The notes beneath the pieces are model-generated. The model had not been told where the DNA came from, did not search any database, and worked only from the letters and a program-made list of their open reading frames with translations. DNA of 16,277 bases from Oehlia diaphana. Its lineage: Eukaryota; Glomeromycota; Glomeromycetes; Glomerales; Glomeraceae. Below are positions 8,437 through 16,277 of the stretch, piece after piece; position 1 is the first letter of the stretch; each line of letters begins with the position of its first letter. The stretch spans positions 8,608-24,884 of the forward strand of contig QZLH01001308.1 in the NCBI GenBank assembly GCA_003833135.1. The letters run 5' to 3'. Made by a program: the position numbers and the translations under genes.

Positions 8437-8570
8437 AGTACTTCCAAGAAAATAAGGTGAATAAAGTGCAAGAAAAATGTTTAGTTAAGGATTTTATAAA
8501 GAGGGGGAAATGTGAGGAAAAGAAAGAGCGAGAAAGGGGATAAGAGAAAGAGGAATGAAAAAAAAAAAGT
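8437..8570 (-). promoter_or_regulatory. Probable 5' leader and promoter of the modular gene
   Basis: On the minus strand this stretch is pyrimidine-rich (CTTTCTC and CCCCTTTCTC blocks at about 8505-8560), like the leader of the plus-strand F-box gene at 4867-4904. It then runs through TTTATAAAATCC to a good donor, GTAAGC, at 8436. It could be a noncoding first exon, since no ATG is present. A perfect CACGTG lies upstream at 8620-8625. Assignment rests on composition and the donor only. Confidence 0.35.
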
Positions 8571-8867
8571 TTCGTTATTTAAAAAAAAATCATGTTGTTG
8601 GTCTATTTTAAGATTATATCACGTGACGTAATAATAAATAGGGGCTGGTATAATTTTTTTTTTTTTTTTTCAAATATATCAATAAGAATTATTTTATAGA
8701 ATTTTTTTTAAATATTGATACTTTTTTTTTCTAACACAAAAATTGGTTATGCAAATCATCTTTTTAAACAAATTCTGGTAAAAAAAACATGAGTTAAATA
8801 TCAAGTCAATGGATACAAAAATCTTTTTTTATTTGGCAAAAAATATATGTATAGAAGCAGGATCCAG
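8571..8867. other. AT-rich spacer
   Basis: The sequence holds A and T homopolymer runs, a CACGTG palindrome at 8620-8625 directly followed by ACGTAA, and no coding signal on either strand. Confidence 0.5.
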
Positions 8868-9082
8868 AAATATATATAAAAGGGTCAGGTTTGAGTTTGC
8901 GTATTTTGAACTAAAAAAATCATAAAAATCTTTCTTTTTTTAGATAATTTTTGATAATTCCAGTCAGAATTTTATTTCCTATTATAGTAACCAACTGATA
9001 TTATCATAATTCTGGCCCTGAAAAAATGTGTACAGCTCATAATAAAAAATTTTTTCATCACCTGACCCTTATATATATATTT
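8868..9082. mobile_element. Short inverted-repeat element (MITE-like), 23-bp TIRs
   Basis: The left end 8868-8890 and the inverted right end 9060-9082 match at 22 of 23 positions. Their inner, informative part is AAGGGTCAGGT; the outer part is TA-rich. The 215-bp element has no coding capacity. Its inner sequence contains ttatcataattctggcc (about 9001-9017), which recurs in inverted form near 1416-1433. No clear target duplication can be read because the ends lie in TA-rich DNA; a TA-targeting (Tc1/mariner-like) origin is possible. Confidence 0.7.
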
Positions 9083-9130
9083 TTGAGTTCTATAGAAGCG
9101 TTTACTGAACTTCAAATACACATATACATA

Positions 9131-9885
9131 CATTACTTACTCAAAAGTTTAGGACCACCCTATATTTTGCAATTTTGTAATAATTAAATATACTTATTCA
9201 ACTTAAAATGTTTTAATTAAAATTTAATAGTAATATTTATCATTAAATATACATTTTTTTATATTTTTTTATATTATTAATATAAATATAAATTTGAGTA
9301 AATTACCAGTCTACTTTCATAATTAGCAATTAATAAAAATTTGATTGTAAATTAAATTGTTAGAAAGTATAATTTTAATAAAACTACACCAGATTCAATT
9401 TCTCCTAGTTAAGGGGATCAAAATAAGCTAAATTTCATTGAAATCGGTGCAGTAGATAAGGAGAAATTGACTGTTGATGACTAACCATTTACATATAAAA
9501 ATTAAATATAGATCATTTCATATATGTAAAATATCGATATTTAGCAATCAATTTTTCTTATTTACCGCACTGATTTCAATGAAATTTAGCTTGTTTTGAT
9601 CCCCTTAACTAGGAGAAATTGAATCTGGTATAGTTTTATTAAAATTATTCTTCCTAACAATTTAATTTACAATCAAATTTTTATTAATTGCTAATTATGA
9701 AAGTAGACTGGTAATTTATTCAAATTTATATTTATATTAATAATATAAAAAAATATAAAAAAATGTATATTTAATGATAAATATTACTATTAAATTTTAA
9801 TTAAAATATTTAAGTTGAATAAATACATTTAAATACTACAAAATTGGAAAATACAGGGTGGTCCTAAACTTTTGAGTAGGTAGTG
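9131..9885. mobile_element. 755-bp foldback transposon, Tc1/mariner-like, TA target
   Basis: The arms 9131-9473 and 9545-9885 are inverted copies with few differences along about 340 bp, separated by a 71-bp spacer. Termini are CATTACTTACTCAAAAG on the left and, inverted, CACTACCTACTCAAAAG on the right. Both then continue with TTTAGGACCACCCT, in the style of Tc1/mariner termini. A TA dinucleotide flanks each end (9129-9130 and 9886-9887), consistent with a TA target duplication. The left arm also contains its own perfect 12-bp inverted pair (9395-9406 with 9459-9470), degraded in the right arm. No transposase is encoded, so it is non-autonomous. Close similarity of the arms suggests a recent origin or gene conversion. 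Confidence 0.9.
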
Positions 9886-10071
9886 TAACTATTTATTGAT
9901 CAAGGAAAAATTTTTCGTGTAAGTTGATACCGGTTGTGTTCTAAAATTCATATAATTCTATAGAAGGACTTGTTAACGAGGAATGGCACCAAATTCTATG
10001 TTATTATCCATAAAATAATTAATCTTTAGCAATGAAACAACATTTAGACAGACAGAAAAGTGCAGAACTAG
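9886..10071. other. Short intergenic spacer between transposons
   Basis: Unremarkable AT-rich sequence without open frames or repeats that I can support. Confidence 0.4.
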
Positions 10072-10079
10072 CTACAAAT

Positions 10080-10812
10080 TAGTGATGGCGACTTAACTGA
10101 TCGGTTTTAACAGAATTATAATTAAAGGCAAAAAACTAACGTTATTGAAATTTTCACTAAGCAGGCTCTTTTCATAATGATAAATTTTTAATAAAAAATT
10201 AATTTTATTACACGGAGACTTAACATTTAAAAATTTCTGTATTTTGTTAATGAAAACAATTTTAGTATGTGCAGTCGCCACTGGATATAATAACCCTCCG
10301 TTTCAGGAAATTTGGTTCTGTATATAGTGAATTCGTTATATAATAACCGAACTTAGATAATAATTAATAATTTCTTTTATTTATTTTTTATTTTTACGAC
10401 AAAGAGGCTTCAAATTGAAGCCGCACGTAATAATTAATAATTCGTTTGGCAAAAATTTTCGAAAAAATTACTGATAATCCTGACCGGCACTATAAATTTG
10501 GCCTGGATTAGTATAGTCACATGACTGTTCGTTATAGAAATATGAAAAGTTCGTTATATCCAGTGGAATTATTTATAAAAATCGATTCTGAAAATTCTGG
10601 TTCGGTATAACGAGATTTCGGTACAAACAAGTTCGTTATAACCAGTGGTGACTGTATTGTTATCAAATGCGGAAGTTAATTTTAACTTTAAACATAAGCT
10701 TAACAAATCATCATTTAAATTTTATCACAGCCTTTAACACTTGTAACAACTAGTTAAAATTAAAATCATAAAACAATTTTAACATTTGATTTCAGTTAAG
10801 TCGGTATCACAA
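10080..10812. mobile_element. hAT-like non-autonomous element, interrupted
   Basis: The 8-bp sequence CTACAAAT occurs at 10072-10079 and again at 10813-10820, exactly outside a pair of inverted ends: GTGATGGCGACTTAACTGA (10082-10100) and, inverted, GTGATACCGACTTAACTGA (10792-10810), 17 of 19 matching. An 8-bp target duplication and TAGTGATG-like termini are hallmarks of the hAT superfamily. A 383-bp second element sits inside (10272-10654), so the original hAT element was about 350 bp. It has no coding capacity. Confidence 0.85.
10272..10654. mobile_element. pogo/Tigger-like element nested in the hAT element
   Basis: The ends are CAGTCGCCACTGGATATAA (10272 onward) and, inverted from 10654, CAGTCACCACTGGTTATAA. 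Both then run into 'taacgaac'-type sequence typical of pogo/Tigger termini. Flanking dinucleotides are TG on the left and TA on the right, fitting a TA duplication with one change. Inside, the end-like gttcgttatatccagtgg recurs at about 10550-10567. The hairpin ggcttcaaattgaagcc is at about 10407-10423, between two copies of aataattaataatt (about 10355 and 10428). It is non-autonomous and younger than the hAT copy it split. Confidence 0.8.
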
Positions 10813-10982
10813 CTACAAATCCATGCCCTTTATATGTTCTCTAATTTTTTCTTTTGATTGTACAATTCTTTTAATTCTTTTACAAATTATTCATCAAATC
10901 ATTGCAAATTCTAACTTTTTAGTACCAAATCTTTCATCCATAACCTTTTACAAAATAGTTGGCTATAAGTATGTAAAAGTTA

Positions 10983-11251
10983 GGCTGTTCCATCTTGATT
11001 ATTTGTTTAACGTCCTCCAACCCCCTCTATTTTTTAAAAAATTTGAGATTTAATAAACGTATATTAACAAATACCCTCTCTATTTTTGAAAAAATTTAAA
11101 AGCTAATAAACATATAGAGCCTTTAAATTTTGCCTGAAATTTTCAAATTTTCCTATGTTTATTTATTTAGTTTGTTTAACTTAAGCCCCCCTCCCCTCTT
11201 AATTTTTTCAAAAGGCCTGGACGTTAAACAAACAATTAATTTGGAACAGCC
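10983..11251. mobile_element. PIF/Harbinger (Tourist)-like MITE with TTA duplication
   Basis: TTA at 10980-10982 is followed by GGCTGTTCCA. The inverted end TGGAACAGCC (11242-11251) is followed by TTA at 11252-11254. The similarity of the ends extends inward about 35 bp with mismatches (TGTTTAACGTCC on the left, GGACGTTAAACA on the right). Length 269 bp, a 3-bp TTA target and GG-initial ends fit the Tourist/Harbinger pattern. It has no coding capacity; open frames that overlap it at 10823-11053 and 11130-11321 are incidental. Confidence 0.75.
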
Positions 11252-11254
11252 TTA

Positions 11255-11637
11255 TACCAAATTAATTTTTTATATAATTATAAAGTTATATTATTTAGTA
11301 TTATTATATCCATCATCTTAATTTGCATATTACTATATTAGTCATCGCAAAAATGAGAACAAAACATTGTATCATTCGTCGTAATCACCTATTTTTTCAT
11401 TGTGTAACATTAACGTGATTAAATGTTAAAAAAAAAAGTTCATGAACACTTTGCAACTCCAGTAAGAACCAATTGTAAATGTAGAAACATCAGCCGTAAG
11501 TTTCGTTGAGTAAATATTTCAGAAAGGGTGCGCTTTCTTGTCACGTTGGATATTAATCACATGATTGTAATAGCGTAAAGGACAAATAACAACGTTATTC
11601 ATGACTCACAACGTGGTCAAGTGTGGAGCCAAGTTCG
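11255..11637. other. Intergenic spacer between two MITEs
   Basis: No gene is supported. The part from 11340 to 11640 is slightly less AT-rich and holds cacatgatt (about 11559), a degenerate version of the CACGTG motif seen elsewhere, and several acgtt words. Nothing else is evident. Confidence 0.4.
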
Positions 11638-11645
11638 TTCAAAAC

Positions 11646-12155
11646 TAGGAATGCCAAAAGTTCAGTTATAACTGATTATAACCGGTTTTTACCAGTTCGG
11701 TTACGGTTCAGTTTCAGTCCAAGACCAACCTTCAGTTTTATATATAAAAAAATGATAAAAAAACTGATCAGTTAATCATATATTCCATAAGAAAAAATGC
11801 TTTTTTTATTAATTTTATTGAGAATACTATTAAAATTTTGGTGTATATATATATATATATAGTATTCTTATTTTTGAAATAATAAGAAAATTTATCTCGA
11901 TTACGTGATTTTTCGTTCCTCTTAAAAAAATCGCAAAATTGAAATTATTATCGTAAAAAAAATTATAACTTTAAGGATTATTATCAAATAAAACTATAAT
12001 TAACACTTTCTAACATTATTCATTCAATATTGCAGTAGTTTTGCGATCGGTTTTGCAATTCGATTTTATTGGTCAGTTTTGTGGTTGGTTCGGTTTTAGC
12101 TGAAAACCGCAGTTTTAAAACCAAAACTGAACCAAACCAACCATTGGCATCCCTA
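11646..12155. mobile_element. hAT-like MITE with intact 8-bp target duplication
   Basis: The direct repeat TTCAAAAC at 11638-11645 and 12156-12163 borders inverted ends TAGGAATGCCAA (11646-11657) and TTGGCATCCCTA (12144-12155), 11 of 12 matching. TAGGGATGCCA is a characteristic hAT terminus. Both subterminal regions are full of ggttcggtt/aaccgaacc-like words (11675-11730 and 12050-12140), as often seen in hAT elements with transposase-binding repeats. The 510-bp element has no coding capacity. It contains a (TA)n run near 11840-11860. Confidence 0.88.
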
Positions 12156-12189
12156 TTCAAAACCTAACAAATACTTCTCTATATTAATA

Positions 12190-12930
12190 AAAATGATTTT
12201 GAAACCTAAAGTGGACACAAATTTCGTTATGCAGACGTGGGAACAAAAATTAGGTGACAAATGGGTTCTGGACACTCAAGACTGAAAAGGAATGATTCCA
12301 GGCAAGATTTATGTGTTCAGACAATTTCGTTCAGGATGGCTCACTTCCTTTCTTGCACATCATAAAGTGAAATCAACATGTAATATTATACAGAATGGGA
12401 AAATTAAGAGATTCACTTCTTTGAGATGTATAAACACTTAGTGGAGCTCAGCAGCCAATCAAGATGATCATATTCCGCACCCTGTAAAACCCCTACTAAA
12501 AGTCCAAAAGGACACAATGACTAAATCCAAACGCAATGGAAAATCTGAGACTTCTGGAACGTATGCCTCAACGCCAAAAAACAAAGCAGTTCGGAGGAAC
12601 CAAATTGCTAAAAAGATCAATATGCAGACATTATTAAATTTATTTTGTATCCTGGATCTCCTTGACTAACAAAAGGATGGGGATAGCAATGAAATAACGC
12701 ATAACTTACGCTTCTTCTCTTTTTTTACATAGGAGTGTTTAAGCAGTAATGAACGAAAGTGTTTTAATTTCATTTTCTTTTTGGTGGATCGATCACTCAA
12801 GGGTGATTGTGGTTGGATCGTTTGATTGTCTATAGTGTAAGACATAGCTTAAGCTGTTTTTTTTCTATCTTTGTATCCACCACTTGTATCTGTTAATATG
12901 TTAAAAATAAAAATAAAAATAAAAATAATT
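12190..12930 (+). mobile_element. 5'-truncated LINE-like retroelement 3' end
   Basis: A decayed coding part (12193-12669) is followed by about 230 bp of noncoding sequence of mixed composition and then a (TAAAAA)n tail (about 12902-12928). A coding segment, a 3' untranslated region and an A-rich simple tail are the usual anatomy of a LINE copy truncated at its 5' end. AAAATGA occurs at both edges (12190-12196 and 12935-12941) and might be a short target duplication, though in AT-rich DNA this is weak. It lies directly next to the hAT MITE, leaving 26 bp between them. No reverse-transcriptase motif is visible, so class assignment rests on the tail. Confidence 0.55.
12193..12669 (+). pseudogene. 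Relic frame with two in-frame stops, probably retroelement C-terminus
   Basis: The frame reads about 158 codons of protein-like sequence with only two interruptions, TGA at 12283-12285 and TAG at 12439-12441, and no frameshift. Pieces are MQTWEQKLGDKWVLDTQD, then GMIPGKIYVFRQFRSGWLTS, then a basic segment (KVQKDTMTKSKRNGKSE, NKAVRRNQIAKKINMQ), ending LDLLD and TAA. Composition is much richer in G and C than the surroundings. I do not recognise a domain; the basic tail could be nucleic-acid binding. Position directly before a 3' region with a (TAAAAA)n tail suggests it is the C-terminal end of a retroelement protein. Confidence 0.55.
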
Positions 12931-13618
12931 TATTAAAATGACTCCTGACTTTACAGTATGTACTTTAAAACTAGATATTTAAGAATACTTAAAGGTTAAT
13001 AACTGAAGTATACTATTTATTATAATGCCAATATATTTTGTTGTATGAAAAATCAATCATTAACAAGAAACGTTGCTATAAACCGTAAATTTTGTTAATT
13101 ACAATGATTAAACACTAAGCACTAATTTTAAAAAAAAAAAATTTTTTACTATTGATATATATACCTTATATAGCTAATAATTGTATCTCGTCCGTTATGT
13201 ATATTTTATGGTTGTAATGCCATTATTCAACCTGATCTTTGCGTCTTTTATTCTTTTATGAGCTTATCTAAAGCTTTTTGTAACAAATAGCTGTCACTCT
13301 TCTATTTTCCATAATAAAACAAACCTCTAATTATATATTTCCAAAGCACATCCATCATAGCTGATTTTAAATACCGTTTAAATGTTTTGCCATGATCTCA
13401 TTTTATTCCTTACCATAATAATAAAATCTCCTAAAGACCTAAACTATTTTTTGCCATTGCATTTCTTTGATTCAGTTGATTTTAGACACCATTCGAATGA
13501 CCATTTGTAATTCAATTCCATTTAATTCCGTTGATTTTTCTAATTTGATTACATCAAGCAATAAATTAATATATATATTCATTTTAGCATGTACAAATGT
13601 ACTTGAACATCAAAATAG
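12931..13618. other. AT-rich intergenic stretch, no gene supported
   Basis: No coding signal. Two loosely similar pieces (tgattttaaataccgtttaaatg near 13362 and tgattttagacaccattcgaatg near 13479) hint at an old duplication. A 62-codon open frame at 13467-13655 has no recognisable product. Confidence 0.4.
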
Positions 13619-14253
13619 CCCTATAAAAAATAAATGTCCAAAATTGTTTATGTAATGTCCGGAAATAGTCCAGAAAATATTTGATACGTCCGGAAATTGT
13701 CCAGTTGTTTGACACAATTTAATTTTCAAAATTTTTGTAATGTCCAGTTTCTATCCAAAATATGTCCAGTATTATAATTCAGGACAATTTCAGGACAGAC
13801 AAACCTGGACAAATTCCGTACATAACAAAATTCAGACAATTTGAACTAGACAATTTCCAGACATAACTAAATTCTGGACAAATTCAGGATGTTGGTTTCT
13901 AAAAAAGGATAAATTAATTTTATAAAAGAATGTAAAAAGCAAAAAATTGACATTCTAAACCTTCTTTGTCATATTAATTAAAATTGCAGAGAAGGCAAAA
14001 ATACTATAAATCTGTGATATAATTTAAGTTAAAGTGGATATAGTGATGATCGTCAGCATCTGCTAATCATCTTTCATGGCAAATTCTTGACATAGCCAAA
14101 TTCTGGACAAATTCCGGACATATTCTGATTGTTGGAAATGGTCAAGATTTGGAACATTTCCTATGCATTTTCCGGACAGTAAAAATGTCTAGAATTTGCA
14201 CAAATTATCCAGATATTTTCTGGACATATTCCAGACATATTTTATTTATAGGG
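13619..14253. mobile_element. Inverted-repeat element with polarised GTCC/GGAC motifs
   Basis: The outer ends are CCCTATAAA (13619-13627) and TTTATAGGG (14245-14253), each followed inward by AT-rich sequence and TGTCC/TGTCTGG. The left part (13635-13768) carries about seven GTCC words, mostly TGTCCGGAA or TGTCCAG. From 13782 to 14225 there are about eight GGAC words (CTGGACAAATTC, CCGGACATA). I found no GGAC in the left part and no GTCC in the right, so the motif is strictly inverted about the middle. Such subterminal arrays are typical transposase-binding regions. No target duplication or transposase is visible and the superfamily is not assigned. Confidence 0.65.
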
Positions 14254-14486
14254 AAGAATGAAGTCAGAATACTTTGGTTTATCAAGAAAAATAACTGATG
14301 CATTATAATATAATGTTCTTGGTGTAGCTCTTTACGTTGACTAAAATATTAAAGTAAAAGACAACAATATAAATTCAATTAGCTATTGAAATGAGTATGA
14401 AATATTTTACATTACTTTACTTTTATTATTATTATTTGATAATTTATATTAAATACTAATTGGAAAAGTTATAAAAAAAAAGATTT
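14254..14486. other. AT-rich spacer
   Basis: Nothing recognisable between the inverted-repeat element and the direct repeats downstream of the kinase gene. Confidence 0.4.
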
Positions 14487-14669
14487 ATTTAAATTACAAA
14501 CTAAGAAATTTGTAAAATATTTACTACTCTAGCTCTAGTGTTTAAATAATTCCAAGAAGAGAATACATATATTTAATATTTATATAAAATATAAATAAAG
14601 GAATTATTTAAATTACAAACTAGGCATCTTTAAAATAGTTTTACTACTCTAGGCTTAGTGTTTAAATAA
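14487..14669. repeat. Two ~63-bp direct repeats, period ~119 bp
   Basis: Copies at about 14487-14549 and 14606-14669 both start atttaaattacaaacta, share ttactactctag in the middle and end tagtgtttaaata, with small indels between. They lie beyond the 3' end of the minus-strand kinase gene. Function unknown. Confidence 0.8.
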
Positions 14670-14770
14670 ATCTAAAAGAATAAAATAAAGAACAATTATT
14701 GTTGAATGCATGATATCAAATATCACTTAAAAAAAGCTATAAATCTTTTTTTAAAGCTCAAATAATTTAG

Positions 14771-15935
14771 TCAATTTTCATCTATAAGTAAATAAATTAA
14801 TTTCATATAAATAATTTGCAAGGTTAATTTTTATATATACTATATTACATACCTAATACCATACAATCATTCAAATCTTCACTTTCGAGAATTTCATTCA
14901 ATTGTTTACTAGTAAAATCATGTAAGCGACTTGTATAGTATGCTTGTGCATGAGGTTCAGTAGCAGAATTGTTATATCCAATTGGTGCATTTATAAATTT
15001 CAAAATATTGCATTTTAATTCTTCATTAATGTCTTCAATTTTCTTTCTAAAAGGAAGTAGTATCCATTCTTTAATAATATTTAACATTTCTTTAGAAGAT
15101 GGCCTTTTTAATGGATCTTCATCCCAACATAATTTCATTAAATCTACATAACATTGTGGAGAATTTTCAATAATTTCAGGACGTTCACCTTTACAAATAC
15201 TTAAACTAAGTTGAATATCATGTGCTCTATTGTTAAATGGTGGTATCCCAGATGTAAATTCCCACATAATCATAGAAAAACTATACATATCACTAGCTGG
15301 AGTGTAAGATTTACCTCTTAAAATTTCAGGAGCCATAAATGGTATGACACCATAAATATCATGCTTTTTAAAAAATGATTTTGTAGGCTGACATAATCCT
15401 AAATCACTAATATAAACTTTATCATTATTATGATTTAAAATATTGCCATCATGAAAATCACAATGAATAAGATTTTGTTCATGTATCTTATTAAGTCCAG
15501 AAATAACTTCATACAACATATATAATTTTTGATTCCAATTATTTTTGATTACTCTTGTTAAGTTTTCTCTTAAATTACCTTTGTTTGCATAATCCATTAT
15601 TACCATATATTTAAAAGTATCTGGCTTTTGTGTAAATCCATAAATATTAATAATATCACTTGAATCTAAACAACTTTCATGATATTGCCACTATAAAAAA
15701 TAATAATATATTAGTATATATAGATTATAATCTAAATTAAAAAATATAAATAATATATTATTATACTTCATTTAAAAATTCATTTAAATCTTCGCTTAAA
15801 TTTTTATGACATTTAAGAATTACTTCTTTATCTCCATCATTATTTAGCCAAATAGCTTTGTAGGATAGTACCAAATCCTCCTTCACTAAAATATTCAACA
15901 TTTTTAAGTTTATTATAAGGAATCCATTCTAAACC
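14771..15935 (-). CDS. Tyrosine-kinase-like protein kinase, one-base frameshift in first visible exon
   Basis: The upstream visible exon (15935-15767) encodes GLEWIPYNKLKNVEYF, the Gly-rich loop SEGGFGTI and the ATP-binding Lys in VILKCHK. An extra G in the GG at 15863-15864 (plus strand) breaks the frame right after the loop; without it the frame reads YKAIWLNN. Intron 15766-15691 (76 nt, GTATAA...TATAG, phase 0) leads to a large exon from 15690, with the catalytic loop HCDFHDGN, DLG in place of DFG (usual in this group), and the PFMAPEIL activation-segment end. This exon runs to a stop at 14845. A donor GTATGT at 14852 and acceptor TATAG (14782) would remove 71 nt and end the protein as LDEN at 14771. 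The most upstream exon is not resolved: AAAAAG at 15935 may be an acceptor. By family it is a cytoplasmic Ser/Thr or dual-specificity kinase. It is either a recent pseudogene or an assembly error at the GG. Confidence 0.8.
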
Positions 15936-16277
15936 TTTTTGAAAAATAAACAAATAAATAATAGAATTCAATAAACGAAAAATAGAATTCAATAAATAAC
16001 TTACGAGCTATATTATTTAATAATATTTTAAATAAGGAATTCAGTTAGTTAATTATATGTAGATATTATATAAATGAGCAGTAATGAAGTTAAATAAATA
16101 ACTTATAACTTACGATCTATTAATAGTTAGTTTAAATTATATGTAAATATTATATCAATATGTAATAATAGAATTAAATAAATAACTTATGACTTACAAA
16201 CTAAAATAAATTACAAAATAATTTTTTAAATAAAGAAATTAGTTAGTTTAAATTGTATGTAAATATTATATAAATTA
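15936..16277. repeat. Degenerate repeats upstream of the kinase exon
   Basis: The word aataaataac starts at 15991, 16093 and 16177. Atgtaaatat-like words start at 16057, 16141 and 16257, and ttagttagtt-like words lie between them, giving an irregular period of 84-116 bp that continues past the window. On the minus strand each copy contains GTAAGT (ending at plus 16004, 16113 and 16197), a perfect intron donor. The region may be intronic or promoter DNA of the kinase gene, with duplicated donors; no coding exon can be defined in it. Confidence 0.6.

Noticed and set aside
10823..11321. Two hydrophobic open frames across the Harbinger-like MITE
   Set aside because: They run across the terminal inverted repeats and are AT-rich noise.
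14969..15151. Plus-strand open frame inside the kinase gene
   Set aside because: Shadow of the minus-strand kinase exon.
15606..15608. Start of the kinase at the internal ATG (15606)
   Set aside because: The exon stays open upstream to a good acceptor at 15691, and the preceding exon supplies the missing N-lobe, so this ATG is internal in the family's normal structure.

Overview
The window looks like nuclear DNA of an arbuscular-mycorrhizal fungus of the Rhizophagus (Glomeromycetes) type. It is very AT-rich, with long A and T runs, short GT-AG introns and many decayed transposons. Its clear genes, two F-box proteins of the 'LPDDCL...ILWRNPW' style and a tyrosine-kinase-like kinase with HCDFHDGN and DLG motifs, belong to families greatly expanded in that lineage. 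The organism is inferred from family resemblance; no database search was made.

Layout. 1-1777: AT-rich DNA with weak repeats. 1778-2339 (-): an unrecognised protein-coding relic with frameshifts and stops. 2790-4241 (-) and 4917-6539 (+): two head-to-head F-box paralogues sharing a 675-bp spacer, which holds a tandem array whose period changes from 14 to 12 bp. 6540-7485: 3' flank and intergenic DNA. 7486-8436 (-): a modular multi-exon gene whose exons are very small and whose introns carry perfect, mutually different hairpins at the 5' splice site and around the branch-point TAAC. This is the most unusual object in the window.

8868-14253: a transposon graveyard. It holds a short 23-bp-TIR element, a 755-bp near-perfect foldback element in a TA target, a hAT-like element with 8-bp target duplication interrupted by a pogo/Tigger-like element, a Harbinger-like MITE with TTA duplication, a second hAT-like MITE with 8-bp duplication, a LINE-like 3' end with a (TAAAAA)n tail, and an element with strand-polarised GTCC/GGAC motifs. 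14771-15935 (-): the kinase gene, with a one-base frameshift just after the Gly-rich loop. 15991-16277: degenerate repeats upstream of the kinase.

How the genes relate. F-box proteins (substrate choice for SCF ubiquitin ligases) and kinases of this type are lineage-expanded signalling genes. Nothing in the sequence ties them to a shared pathway. The common theme is rapid gene duplication and decay among mobile elements.
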